Shown one piece after another: positions 44,626 through 56,935 of a DNA stretch of 64,000 nucleotides. This stretch comes from Cryptomeria japonica (lineage: Eukaryota > Streptophyta > Pinopsida > Cupressales > Cupressaceae): the NCBI RefSeq assembly GCF_030272615.1, contig NC_081410.1, positions 124,247,140 to 124,311,139 of the forward strand, in the 5' to 3' direction. The position numbers and the translations under genes are program-made. The notes below the pieces were generated by a model. The model made no database searches. It saw nothing but the letters and a program-made list of their open reading frames with translations, and was not told the DNA's origin. Numbering within the stretch: the first letter of the stretch is position 1; each line of letters opens with the position of its first letter.

Positions 44626-47600
44626 ACATCCCTTTGTATGAAACTGTTAATGAATTTTATTTATATATTTTATGGGGAATTTACACATATATGTGGTTTA
44701 CATCAGATAGATGATTTTAAATGAACTTACATGAATGAAATGCTTATCTTTATTGATTAATGACATGTGATTAATGTTTTATTTTCTATGTATCGAAGGT
44801 GATTATATGTTATAGTATAGTTGTGGTTCTAAGATGGATGCATGACAATCACCTTACCCTCTAGGAAAGAGAGAGAGAGAGTATCTCTGGAGAGAGGAAT
44901 ACAAAAATGTGAATAGGCAAGTGATGTTGCTTGAGCCTTTTCACATGTAGGTTAGGTTGTCTTGTGGTCAAGTTATGCTTATTTCATCTTGCGTCTCATC
45001 AAATAAGTGTATTGAATCTATATTGATCATGGTTGTTAAACCTAGACCTTGACGTTGGATGGATTTTACCTATGTCTAAATTGTTACCCTTTTGGTTAAA
45101 TTATCTATATATGAATTAATATTATTGATATTTGTATTATTAATACTCAAATGATTAATATGTATATATAAATGTATAGTTATGTATGACATATTTACAT
45201 GTACATATATACATGATATATATACATATAATGTATATACTTATACATAAATGTATATATGTGTATCAATGATTAATGGTGGTGATATAACCATGGTAAT
45301 ATATCGTAATATATCATACTATGGAATTAATTTCCATATGGCCTTATAGCCAAACTTAGTAACTCATGAGATTGTGAATTAATGATATTTTAAGCTGATT
45401 TTAAATAGCTTCTCTTGACCGAGCATCGAATTACATAATTGTGATTTTATATCTTGGCTAGCGAGACACAAATGGCTTAATGAAGACTTTCATTGAATTG
45501 ATATATATCATTTGGTTTTCCTTAAACCAATATCAACAAGATTCGTTCATGAATTAATGAAGCTTGTATTGTATAATCGTCAGGATGACTTTAAGCCAGA
45601 TTCATTATCATCACACTTATTATATGTAATACATATTTAAGTGAAAGTTGCAGATTAATCACTGTAAGAGCCACCTAATGAGGCACGTTAAAAAGTTGAT
45701 ATTGAGCTTGTGTAACCGTTTCTTGAGGGGAATTGAATTATACACGAGTAGCTCAAATTTGGTGTGGAAATAATGTATCTTCTTTGAACCGTTTCTTGGT
45801 CCATATCAAGTGAAACATCCTTTGAAACAAAAAGAAACTCTATTATGCTACTTTTTCTTTCGGTGAGATGAAGTCTTTTCTCTGTGGTAGCTCAATAGAC
45901 AATCTCTGGGGCAGATGGGAGATGGTTCTGTAAATCATTTTTGGGAAGAGCTACAGAAAGAGCTTGAAGTTTGAAGAGTTTGAGATAATAGTGTAGCGGG
46001 AATACATTTTCTTTTGTTATTCATTGGAGAAAGGATCGAAAGAAAGATAAGTCTTGTTTGGCTGTTGCACTGCAACTGTTGGATTGCTCATTGTGAGATC
46101 AGGGAAGGAAAGAAGTTGTGAAACCTGAGTCTATTTGCTACAGAATACAGTCTACAGGCATGTGCTCTACCTTTCTTGATGAGCATTTTCTGTTATGCAC
46201 TTTGATATGCTTGAAAGACTCATACTTTGTAGATTTTTAGGAAGGTTTTGAGTTGCATTCTTAATAAAACTAGTCATGGAATATGGACAAATTGCTCAAG
46301 CATTAGATTAAGTTTAGATATGAGCTCCCCATATCGAATGCATTTTCTGTTTGATAATATAGTTGTCACCAAAGATTTTCTTTGAGAAGAAAGTGTAGAT
46401 TCCAATACTGTTATATATCATATTCCAGAATGGAACTCCTAGTTTAGAATGTTATAACTTTGAAGAACAAACTCGTAGACTTTTAAAGATAGTCATAACC
46501 TTATTTCAAGAAGGATCTTATATGAACCATAGCTTTTCTATATTGCTCATCTTTCAGTCTTTGTAAAGTTCTTTATTGAACAGTAGCATTGTTATAATCC
46601 TTATTTCTCAGTCTTATGGAAATATGTATTGTATAAAGTCCACTATGCTTGAACAAGTATAGTCATAATTTATCATTAATAATATGTAATCATATAAGAA
46701 TAATGGATGATCTTTATGCTCACTTATGGTTGTATGGAAACCTATGTACTACAACCATTTTTATGTTAGCCTTGAGGTATCTAATATCATGAACTCTAGA
46801 AGAGTCTTATAGATCTCTAAGCTGAAACAAGTCATGGCTGGAAGTAGTTAGTTAGGCACTTAGAAGAAGTTAATGAGTCAAACACAAGCCTTCTTGTTTT
46901 AATGGTGTTTAAATTGATTTAGTCACAAGAGTATGAGGGGTGATAAACTTGTGCATTTTTCGACATTTATACTTTTGTGTATTCTTGACACGAGAATTAG
47001 AGACAGATGTTAGGGTCACAAAATGCGAGCATGCATGACTAGAGGTTCTTTGTCAACCTAATTTGTAAAAACAGATAAGTATGATCCTTAAGATGTCTAA
47101 AGCACCCAAGTTGAGTAAGGGTGGGTGAATAGATGATTTCAGTTCATGATAAGTGTTATTGTATTAGACTTTGGCCAAAGTAATGCAAAGGTCTACTTGT
47201 GTTTAGTTCATAGTTCTATCATTGCGTCATGCATAGTTAGTAGGTGTCTATAGTTGTATGGTTGATTGGTACTATGTAGAATACAATAGCAGGATCAAAT
47301 GTCAACCTTAACCAATTCTCATGTCTATACCCTCATGAAGGTCAAGACTACTGTGGTTGGAGGAAAATGGCCCGAGTGATGCTCTTCATCTTGTAGAATT
47401 ACACTAAGGCTTGGGATACAACTCACTCAATCCAAATTATAGTAGACTCTAAACACACACACTCTAGATCTCTAAATGAGCTATGTTATTTTATTACTTA
47501 ATTTGAATGTATACATGTTATTTACATATGAAATTTATCATAGCATTTTAGAAGTACACATATGCAAGCATTGTTCAATTTCAATTCATGTTGGAAAGTT

Positions 47601-47704
47601 ATTACAAAAGCATAAATTTTTCATATGCAAATTTACTTGCAACTTTTTACTCTACGTTGTGGTTAAAAATAGTTACCTTTTATGTTAAAAGTCCTAAGCA
47701 TGTT
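44626..47704. other. 3.1-kb unrecognised interruption of the satellite
   Basis: Ordinary AT-rich sequence with no ORF over about 70 codons and no motif I recognise. TGTTACA occurs at both edges (about 44622 and 47700), which may be coincidence. A TATATA-rich stretch lies near 45160-45270 and a short GA microsatellite near 44868. It may be an old insertion of unknown class. Confidence 0.5.
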
Positions 47705-47869
47705 ACACTATTTCCCCCTCCCTCCTTAAAACTCCATATCTCTCTCTCTCCTCCTCCATCCTTAAATTCACATTTTACCTCTCTCCCCTTCTAGGTGTCT
47801 CACCTCCCTTATGCTCTATCTCCTCTTTCCCTAGGTCTCTCACTCCCTCCATGTCTACCTCCCCCTCCA

Positions 47870-47900
<31 letters not shown>

Positions 47901-48040
47901 CTTTCTCTCTCTATTCTTCTCTCTCTAGTTTTCTCCCCCCTCCCTCTGCACCTCTCTACCTTTTCATCCATGTCTCATTGCCAACCTCTCTATATCCCCC
48001 TTTATCTATCTTGCCACTCTCTCTCTCTCTCCATCTAGGT
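47705..48040. repeat. Polypyrimidine satellite, third block, with (TG)11
   Basis: The satellite resumes with CTCCCTCC words and a TG run at about 47872-47894. It includes CCATGTCTCATTGCC, comparable to CCATGTTTCATTACC at about 44105. Confidence 0.78.
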
Positions 48041-48272
48041 ATAGGATATAAGGTTTAGGGTATAGGGTTTAGAGTGTTGGTATAGGAATTAGGGTACATA
48101 GGATGTAGGGTTTGAGGTTTAGGGATTATGGTATTGGCTTTATGTTTGAGGGTTTAGCATATAGGGTTATTAGGTCGAGGGTATCGATATAGGATTTGGG
48201 GTTTAGGGTATAGGTTGTATAGTTTAGGGTTAAGGGTATTGGAAGTATAGTTGAGGGTGTAGGATTTAGGGT
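48041..48272 (+). repeat. Degenerate telomere-like block B
   Basis: About 230 bp of irregular AGGGTTTAGGGTATAGGG-type words, again abutting the pyrimidine satellite, as in block A. Spacing and sequence are too degenerate for an active telomere. Confidence 0.72.
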
Positions 48273-48275
48273 TGA

Positions 48276-48325
<50 letters not shown>
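48276..48325. repeat. (CT)n(CA)n compound microsatellite
   Basis: About 12 CT units are followed by about 12 CA units with no interruption. Confidence 0.95.
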
Positions 48326-48326
<1 letters not shown>

Positions 48327-49304
48327 TTTTCCAAATTGTTAAGGGTTGAAAATTTTCAATAAAAGTTATTTGGCACTCACCATATTTTGTGAACCTTCAC
48401 TAAAAATGGTAAAAAGGGGCATACGACCCATCATTCAAACCCACATTTAAAAAAAAATTTGTCTTGTTTTTGCACATTATTTGACAAAGAAACACTTTTT
48501 CATGTTGTTGACATCTTGCAAAAGCATATTTTGTATATTCCACCACCTTTTAGTTTGGTTAACAACATAGAAGGAAAAAATTTGAATTTTTTAGATCAAA
48601 TTTGATTATGTGAGGTAATATTTTCATGTTTCTAGAAGTCAAATGTTTATGATACGTTTTTTGTTTACAATATAGACTCTTTATTTTCATAATTTTTACT
48701 AATCCTATTATATTTACATATAATTCAACATTGAAATCAAAGGAAGTTGCATGAAAACTAGAAAAAAGTAGGAGTTTGAAGCGAAAAATGAAAGAACATG
48801 GCATAATTTGAAAATTGTAACATTATATCTCAAATTTTAAGACACATTCTACTTGTCTTTATTCCTTTTATTATTTTCACATCATCACATAGTTCAATTG
48901 CAATCATTCTCAAGTTTGGTTTTGTTGTTTTTTGTATTTGTTTACTTGAGTTTATGATTAAGTTATCATGTTCCTAGTTAATATTTCATTAATATGTGCA
49001 CACCTTAATTGGTCCATGTCGACACAAGTGAACATATGTTGCATTGCTATCTCACATTCCTACACTAGTTAATGTTGGAACACCTAAGAACATATAAGTG
49101 TCCTAAATATCTTTAAACATTTCTAGGGAACCTATATTATCGTCCTCAATTCTTATGGTCATTCATATAAAAAATTACCGATTTTGAATGATATGAAATG
49201 GAATGAGAACATTACTTTTGGTTAGCCTTGCATGAATTATCGATGTGATAAGTGCATGGTAATAAGTAATCAAAATTAGATTTAATTTTAAGATATAATT
49301 GTCA
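48326..49304. other. AT-rich spacer, no gene
   Basis: No coding, RNA or repeat feature I can support. Confidence 0.6.
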
Positions 49305-49665
49305 TGTAGGTTCATTAGGGTAGTCTCTATGATCTATAAGTACCCTAAATTCATTAAGACTACCCTAATGAAGCAATTACTATCATAGATTTATTAGGGT
49401 AGTCATAATGAATGTACGACAATCATGGCTTCATTCAAAATTTTCTAATGAAGCTATGACTGTCATAGGTTTGTTAGGACAATCCTAATGAATATGTGAC
49501 TATCTTATATTCATTAGGACCACCTTAATGATGCTATGATTGTTATAACTTCATTAGGACTACCCTAATCAAGCTATGATTGTCCTACATTTATTGTGAC
49601 TACCCTAATGAAGAACTATGATGGTCCTAACAAACATATGACTATCCTAAAGAACACATGACTTC
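49305..49665. repeat. Degenerate minisatellite with alternating ATTAGG and CCTAATGAAG
   Basis: About six to seven irregular ~55-bp units combine CATTAGGACTACCCTAATGA with GCTATGATTGTCCTA. Each unit has an internal inverted pair (ATTAGG...CCTAAT). It is not a CRISPR: the units are irregular and the host is eukaryotic. Confidence 0.8.
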
Positions 49666-50029
49666 ACTATTAAAGTTATGAACTAATATTTATTTCTTAC
49701 TTGTACATACATATATAATTCATCATCATGTTGAGGAAATGATAAAATACTCAAACAATAAATGAGCATGAAGTCAAGAATGCAAAGAAAAGAGAAAGAA
49801 TGAGACAATTTCACGAAGGAAGGAGATTAACACCATAGAAAGAAGACATGCCTATTCAAGAGGAACATGAAACATTGATGCAATGTAAGAGAGATGTGGA
49901 ATTGATGTCACAAAGGCAACCAATCCAAAACCTCTACATCAACATTCACATCTCAAGTTGGAGACACTCCATCTTCCACATCTCAAGTTGAAGGTACACC
50001 ATCTTTTACATCTCAATTTTAAGATACAC

Positions 50030-51630
50030 TTTATCCTTTTCATCTCTAACTAAAGGTTTACCATCCCTAATGTTGTTGACATTCATAATGTTGAGGTAAC
50101 TCTACCTTTGAGAACACCTCCTAGATTTTTGCATAGAAAGACTAAGTATTTGATTGATATTGATGCTAATATTTTGAAACCAATGATTGTTAAGATTCCA
50201 AAGCGTACTTTTCAAAGATATGCCAAGAGGATATGAAGATTATTTTTATAGAAGTTAAATGAGACCAAAATATGTCAACTATTTATTGAAATGATGAGAA
50301 GTTCAAAATTTAGGCTCATCATGAAGATTCTTGGGCTAAGAACATCGGATGGTTCAAGTAAGAAATCTATTAGAAATATTCTAATGAGTGTAGATAAGAT
50401 TGTGGGTTCTACCTCACACATGAAAGATAGTAATGTCACCCGACGTGTCATTACATCATGAATAGTAAGGAATCAAACCAAGAAAGACTATCTCAATAGA
50501 AGGAAAAGTAAAGCTCATTAAAAATAAGTACAAACTATATAATGAGAGTCAAGGGAAGGCGTGGAAGACTTAAGGACCCAAATAACAATAAATTATGGGT
50601 ATTCTCTAGTAGACTATCATTGAAAGATAAAATAATTGTTGAAGCCTTGACATCCCCAATTAAGTAATTTTGGAAGAATAACACAAGGGTCTCTCCTAAT
50701 CAAAGAGATGTTGTAAGGAAGAAGATTGCTAGTCAAATCCATGATCCACATATAGAGCATTTTTAGGATATGACAAACACATTTTTTTTGCCAAATTTCA
50801 AGAGATGTATCCTCAAATTAAAATCAAATGGTAAAGCCTTTTTTAATTTTCTACGAATTATGATGTTTATCAACATATATGTGTAGATTTGGATACTAAC
50901 AATGTTTTGCTAGAATGTAACATAAAATCTCCACCTAGATCTTCAAGAGATTTCATATCTAGCATTTTATATGAAAGAGTGGATGGTAAACTATTTTACA
51001 AGAGCTTATGCTTTGATACTTGTGTTGATTATGGTGACTTGCAATATTTGTCAATTTATGAACATATGGAGAGTACACATGCAATTGGAAACTGATTAGT
51101 GGAATTTAAAAAGTATAAGACAATGGCCATAGTCTAAAAGATGGCAAAGAAGGAAAAAGGTGTGACTTTGTTAGTGAAAAGATTCTAATGTATCAACTTA
51201 TCAGAATTTTTAATGAGAATATAGTGTACAAGTATGCGAGGCATACCAAGCTCGAAGGTTGGACTTGCAATTAAAGTTATGCAAGGACACATATCCACTT
51301 GAAACTATCATTTCAGTTGTTGACTTTGTAGAGAACTACACACTACAACCACAAAATGAGGTACAATCACAAAATTATAACTCCACATGAGTTGTTGTGT
51401 TTGTGCATATAGCATTCATTCAAGTAGGTGATAGAATCGATGACCACATGAAGATGTTGAGGGAGTATCATTTTCACATTATTGATGATGGCACATATTC
51501 TACATAGTTTTTGCAAGGTTACTTTGATATGTTCTACTGTGATTTGGCTAGCAATGACATATAATTTCATTAGCATATCACATGGCTAGATAATTGTGCA
51601 TCACAACTCAAACTCCCAATTTTTTTATTG
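50030..51630 (+). pseudogene. Decayed coding relic, possible DNA-transposon-type gene
   Basis: Plus-strand frames, joined across stops and shifts, read like a once-real protein: TPPRFLHRKTKYLIDIDANI (near 50110), KGRRGRLKDPNNNKLWVFSS, FWKNNTRVSPNQRDVV (50668-50715), LFYKSLCFDTCVDYGDLQYL (50980-51050), TIISVVDFVENYTLQPQNEV, REYHFHIIDDGTYST and ITWLDNCASQLKL. The order and the spaced acidic residues suggest a transposase-like enzyme, but I cannot name the family. No terminal inverted repeats were found. Confidence 0.4.
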
Positions 51631-54600
51631 GTTGAGAAGGATGCATATGATCAATGGTGTTCAACATATGTGCAAATTATTTGAGGCTAGGCATGGAAAG
51701 TGAGAGCATGATGGCAGTGTTTCCATTTTTTTCCTTAATTATCAAAATTCAAGTTCCCAAGTTATTTCAAATGGTTTATTTTTTACATTGGCATGTTGTA
51801 GGTGGCTTTTTACATTGTGTTGTAGGCATACATGGTAGATTAATGTATTATGATTTTTTCACACTTGTTATGAAAGATTCCTCATCCTAAATATAAACAT
51901 TGGAAATTTGTTGAAGGTAGTAAACTCCTCATATTAACACATTGTATGTCTTGGTTATGCCAATGAATTGTCAGAGTGGGCTCATTGCCACACATTCCTA
52001 CCATTAAGTCTACAAAAATAATTGTGATCTTTTGGTGGGAATCACATTTCAAAGGTAGTTTGATTTTTAATGGGAGAGAGAAACCTTTAAGGGTTTTATT
52101 CCTTCCAAGTCTTATTCCCAAGTTTTCAAACTTTTACAAAGCCTATCAATTATTTATGGTGGCCAAGGTTTTTCAAGCATGCAATAGAGATTCAAGGGAT
52201 TGATTCTCATGTATTTCATCATGCCTCTTTTAGTTTTAGTAGATCCAAAATATTTCTCAAAATTTGAAAGCCTTGTGAAGGTTGTCAGAAGATAGTTCCA
52301 CATAGGTGATGCATCCAAATTATGAAATAAGGTGTGGAAATGGTGTAGGCTCTATTGAAGTAACCATGTTTTCCTCATGAAACATCATGATATAACTTTC
52401 ATGTGATCATAAATTGGAGGTAAAAACAAACAACTAGAAGACGCTTAGAATTTATTTTTAGAATTTAAAACCCTTTTCAAATTATGGTTTGTTGAAGCAA
52501 GTTTTGAAATCTTTCCTTCATCATTGATCTAATGGTTCTTTGGTTTGACAAGCATGATAAAATATCATACAACTACCTTGTGAGTTTGTTATTGTGCTAC
52601 ATTTTGGCAAATGTAAATATTGTTATTATGGAATGCAAGGGATCTGTCAAAACCATATGTAAAGGAAAGTAGAAGGGTCCTTAGAATCCTAGAAATACCT
52701 CTTCAATAAACCCTTTTAAGTCTTGATAAACCTATGATGGATTTCATTAAACTCTATTAAATGGTAAATCCATTGCCAAGATGTATGTCTCCTTGCTACT
52801 TTAATATCACAGTCTTGTTAGTTATGCAGGCATGTGGTAAAGGGAAAGAGATCTTTAATGAGAAATAAAAATCCAAGGTCAAGGGATGAGGACACTTTCA
52901 ATCATGGGAAAAGTAGTAAAACAACAAGGTAGATAGTCCCATTAGATACATGCTAATATTTTCAACTTATAGAGGTCAAGAATAAACTAAGAGGACATTT
53001 TTCTACTCATGAATACAATGCTAGGATTAGTATTATAATGCTAAACAATCAAGGGTCCTTGTGAAAAGACTAAGGCATAAAAGACAAATCCACTTAAGTA
53101 TGCATGGTCAAAGCATATAAATAGGTTTGTAAAGAATGGAAGAAATAAATTAAATTTTAAGGAATGGTGTTTTTGATGTTAGTTTTAATCATCGAGGGCT
53201 AGTTTGACACAATTTGAAGCATTCTTAGTTGTAGAAAGTATAATGTAACTTGGTCTATGGAACTACTTGCAAATCAAGACAATGGTTTCCTCAAGAATTG
53301 ATCTATTAGATGGATGATAAGAAAGTAAGGCACAAGGAGGCCATGGAAGCCATTGATAACCTTGATCAATAAGTAAATAACATGCAAGAGAATCATAATA
53401 CTCTAGATGACATTACCAATAACCTATTGCATCTATGTTAGGTGGCTAAAGCATTTTCTCTATGGGGTAAACGTAAAAATATAGCCAATAAGAAAACAAA
53501 TTTATGCAACATAAAAACACCCTACTCCATATAAAGAGAACACATAAGGAATATAGTTATTTGTATTTGAGTGGAAGGAGACATTCACATTATGTCTATC
53601 ATGGCATATTATTTATAAATTGAGTTGGTTCCATGTCTAAAAGATAAACATGCTTATTTATTGTACACTTCAAGCTCAAGTAGTATAGGGATAGTGGATC
53701 CTTCTAGGTCTGATCCTGTAATAGATGCCTTGAGTAAAATAAAGAACAATAACATTTATATTATAAATACTCATCATCATTATGCTCGTATTGGAGGGAA
53801 AATGTAGCTAAAGGTGAGATATGGTGCCAAGGTGATTGGACTAGTTGATGACAAAGATCAAATTCCTCAGATTGATTTGGCTTTAAGTGATGAGGTAAAT
53901 GGATTGATTAATGACATTCAACGCTGACAACCAAAAAGAAAATAAAGATGGAAGTTTACAATGCGTGGAGAAGTAAGGTGAGATTAGTTTATATAGATAG
54001 ATAAACCAAAAAAAGGGTTGTGTTAGTAGTTGACAAAAATATAGGCCTTAGTTATATTTACAAAGAACCAAAGTGCAAGACATGTCACAATAATAAAAGG
54101 GACTATGATAAACCTTGAAAAGACACTCCTAAAGACAATGCAAGGATTTGGAAGAGGTGCATGTAGACACAAGTGAAAAGTAAAGGCATAATTCACATGA
54201 TGCAAAATAAAGAATGGCAATGGCACAAGGTATGTCAATTAAGGACAATCGTGTAGTCATGATGGGTCTATGTTCAGTTGCCACATTAAATGATAAAAGA
54301 ATGACCTAGGGGTGACAAAATTGTGCATAAATTATAATTTTAAGACATACAAAATTGACTACATAATAAGATATAGTGAATATGAGACAAGAAGGTTGAT
54401 GATAGTGAAAGGATTATTATTGTATAACAACAACCTACACATGTATGATAGTCATTAATTTGTTGTCTATGAAGAACCATCCAAGAATTTGGCGAAAAAA
54501 ATTTGGCGAAGGATCTTGACATGATCTTGGCAAGAGATAGAATTAGCTAGAATGTCATCTATATAATCTTCCAAGTTTTTATGCATGGATATGTGCAGGA

Positions 54601-54934
54601 TCATGAGGGGCCAAAAAGTGGTGATATCTTGACTAAAGTCCTTATACTTATATCTAAAATATTATAAAAACATATTATTATTTGATTGTGGTTAGGGTGG
54701 TCAGACATACACTTGATTCTTATCTTTTTTTTTCTGAAATTTGTACTACTGCATTGAAATTTTAAAATTTTCATCAAATAGATTATTTTTTAATTTTTTT
54801 AAATTTTTCAAAAAACAACTAGTAGCTTAGAAAATACATTCAATTTTCTATAGATTCTATTCTTACATATTTTTGAAATAATGTTGGTAACTTATTCAAA
54901 TTTTTATGTCAAGTTGCCTAACTCTGTTTTTTTT
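51631..54934. other. Unrecognised, mostly noncoding region
   Basis: The longest ORFs are about 60-80 codons (for example 51654-51890 and 51976-52203 on plus) and match nothing I know. The first 600 bp may be the 3' remainder of the relic above. I see no RNA gene. Confidence 0.5.
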
Positions 54935-54937
54935 TAA

Positions 54938-55255
54938 TTTTCATTGCCACTTAAGGGCCTTTTTGGCCCACCATGATCCTACACATACTTGCATGTAGTC
55001 ATGAAATACAAGGGTCATAACACGTAAATAAGTTGTGCCAATAATATTTAATCCAAAAGGCATCACAACCCAACAAAATGTACCCCAAGGAGTTGTAAAA
55101 GCATTTTTATATTGATCTTGAGGACTAATAAAGATTTGATTGTATCTAGAAAAACCATCTATAAAAGATAACAATGCATGACCAATAGTAGAATCAACTA
55201 TCACATCAATGTTCAAAAGTGAAAAATCATCCTTCAAGGAAGCCTTATTAAGATC
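54938..55255 (-). pseudogene. gypsy reverse transcriptase, truncated before the catalytic box
   Basis: Minus frame: FSLLNIDVIVDSTIGHALLS, FIDGFSRYNQIFISPQDQYK (first catalytic Asp present), FTTPWGTFCWVVMPFGLNI and TYLRVMTLVFHDYMQ. It then loses the family before Y-x-D-D, at about 54960. It joins the connector across a stop at 55256. Confidence 0.85.
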
Positions 55256-56272
55256 TCAAAAGTCAGTGCACATTCTAATCTTATTATCTGGTTTAGAAAC
55301 AACAACAATATTGAAAATCCAAAGAGAATAATCAATAGAATGAACAAAGCCAACTTCAAGATTTTTTTCTCTTTGAACTTTAACAAGTAATTCTATCTCG
55401 GGATTCATCTTCCTAATTTTATGTTTCACAAGTTTAACATAAGGAATTAACACAATATGATGAGTCACAATCTTAGGATCAATGCCACACACATTTGAAT
55501 AAATCCAAGAAAATATTTTGGGAAATTCATGTAATACAAAATAATACTCATTTTGTTCATCATCACTTAAACACTTCCCGATCTTTATGATTTTATCATC
55601 ATTGTAAGGGTCCTTTTTAACATTGATGGTATCACTCACAAGGAGATTACTTTGTTGAAAAACATCTATCGATTGAGGGAATTCATGAATCATCTCTTCA
55701 TTATCACCTTCTAGTTCGGCATCTTTCCCAAAGTATGGTTCAACATTTAAACAATAAGGAAATCCATGATTATGATGTTAATGAGAAAGGTTGTTAGAGA
55801 TTTCTAGAAACTTAGCCAAGGAATCATTAGTAGAAAAGATGCAAAGGAAGGTGACTGAGAGTCAAAATCAATCAATTGAGGATGCATTAGAGAAAGAGTT
55901 TTAGAGGAAAAGATAAAATTCACATTGAGAGATGGCCTCTTAGATACTTCGGTGGGCTTATAAGAATTATATTCAAGTCCAAAAGATGTCTCACATATAT
56001 GATTCTCTAAAAGAACTTTTATCGGGCTTGTTCATGTATGCCACAACCATTGCCATTATATCCAATTTAAGTTAGGATGTGAAAACCAAGACCATCAAGG
56101 GAGACCATTTTAGTAAGGTATGGTAGAGCGTCATATGTCTTAATCTCATAAGTAGATGAAGTAGAAGAAGTGTTTGATTCTGAAGAAACCATAAAATTGT
56201 TACTAAGTTTCTTAGACAAAGTAGGTTTCTTGCTAGGTTTTACCACATAATCATCCTTTTTAGTGTTAGGAT
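55256..56272 (-). pseudogene. gypsy protease-RT connector with G-patch-like motif
   Basis: Near 56060-56025 the minus strand reads IGYNGNGCGIHEQ, like a G-patch (RNA-binding glycine-rich motif found in some retroelement proteases). The frame 55693-55256 then gives DDEQNEYYFVLHEFPKIFSW, HHIVLIPYVKLVKHKIRKMN (the usual pre-RT H-x-I...K-Q-K-x-R-(K/R)-M block, mutated), and the RT entry FNIVVVSKPDNKIRMCTDF. Confidence 0.75.
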
Positions 56273-56850
56273 CTATTGGTGGATTTTATATTCTCTTATA
56301 AAAGGTGCAAAATCTAAGGATCCCCAATCTTCATCTAAGAGTACCTCTTTAGATGAAGAAGTATCTTTATGAGGAGATGGTGTTTCATCTTGAGCAGAAG
56401 AAGTAGAAGATTTTGAAGAAGATCTGGAATCAGATGAAGTTTGAAAACAAGCTTGTAAATTAGTATTAGCATGCAAGGTATACATCTTGTTGTTATAAAT
56501 GAATTTAACTTGATGAGGAAGAGTAGAAGGGACAACTTTCATACTTTTAAACCAAGGTCTTCCTAATAGAATATTGTAAGATAGACTATCGAGCATGATT
56601 TGGATAAGTGTAGGTAAAATAATAAGTCCTACCTTAATAGAAAAGGTTATAGTACCTAAGGATTCTCTAGCAACATTATCAAAACCATGAATAGAAAGAA
56701 ACTTAGGTTGAAGAAATGAAGTATCCACATTAATCTTATGCAGCAAATAAATGCTACAAACATTAAGGTCAAATCCATTGTCTACTAGGGTTTGTCTTAT
56801 AACATTACCATTGATAAGGACTATTGATGTGTCTAATTGATTGCTTAAGG
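56273..56850 (-). pseudogene. gypsy aspartic protease and downstream linker
   Basis: Minus frame: LINGNVIRQTLVDNGFDLN, where the usual D-(S/T)-G active site reads D-N-G, then FLSIHGFDNVARESLGTI, and the closing YNILLGRPWFKSMKVVPSTL typical of retropepsin ends. A Ser-rich linker (SSDSRSSSKSSTSSAQDE) follows to a stop at 56273. The D-N-G replacement would be expected to damage catalysis. The family role is polyprotein cleavage. Confidence 0.82.
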
Positions 56851-56935
56851 ATTTCCTATGAACTAGCCAAATTCAATCAATAGATCCTTAAATTAGTGGC
56901 CAACGAACAAGATTTCAACCAAAAGGTTGAAATAT

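Larger units (their letters stand above)
54935..56935 (-). mobile_element. Ty3/gypsy retrotransposon fragment (protease to RT), minus strand
   Basis: The order on minus is aspartic protease, a G-patch-like stretch, then RT, as in plant gypsy Pol. It is cut on the right by the LTR beginning at 56935/56936 and ends on the left before the RT catalytic box. The next element is evidently inserted into it. Confidence 0.85.

Noticed and set aside
48041-48272. Chromosome end or active telomere
   Set aside because: TTTAGGG units are too degenerate and sequence continues for 16 kb beyond.
49305-49665. CRISPR-like repeat-spacer array
   Set aside because: Units are irregular, with no constant repeat or unique spacers, and the host is a plant.
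53625-53807. 60-codon plus ORF
   Set aside because: Isolated, without a neighbour, domain or regulatory signal; within chance length for AT-rich DNA.
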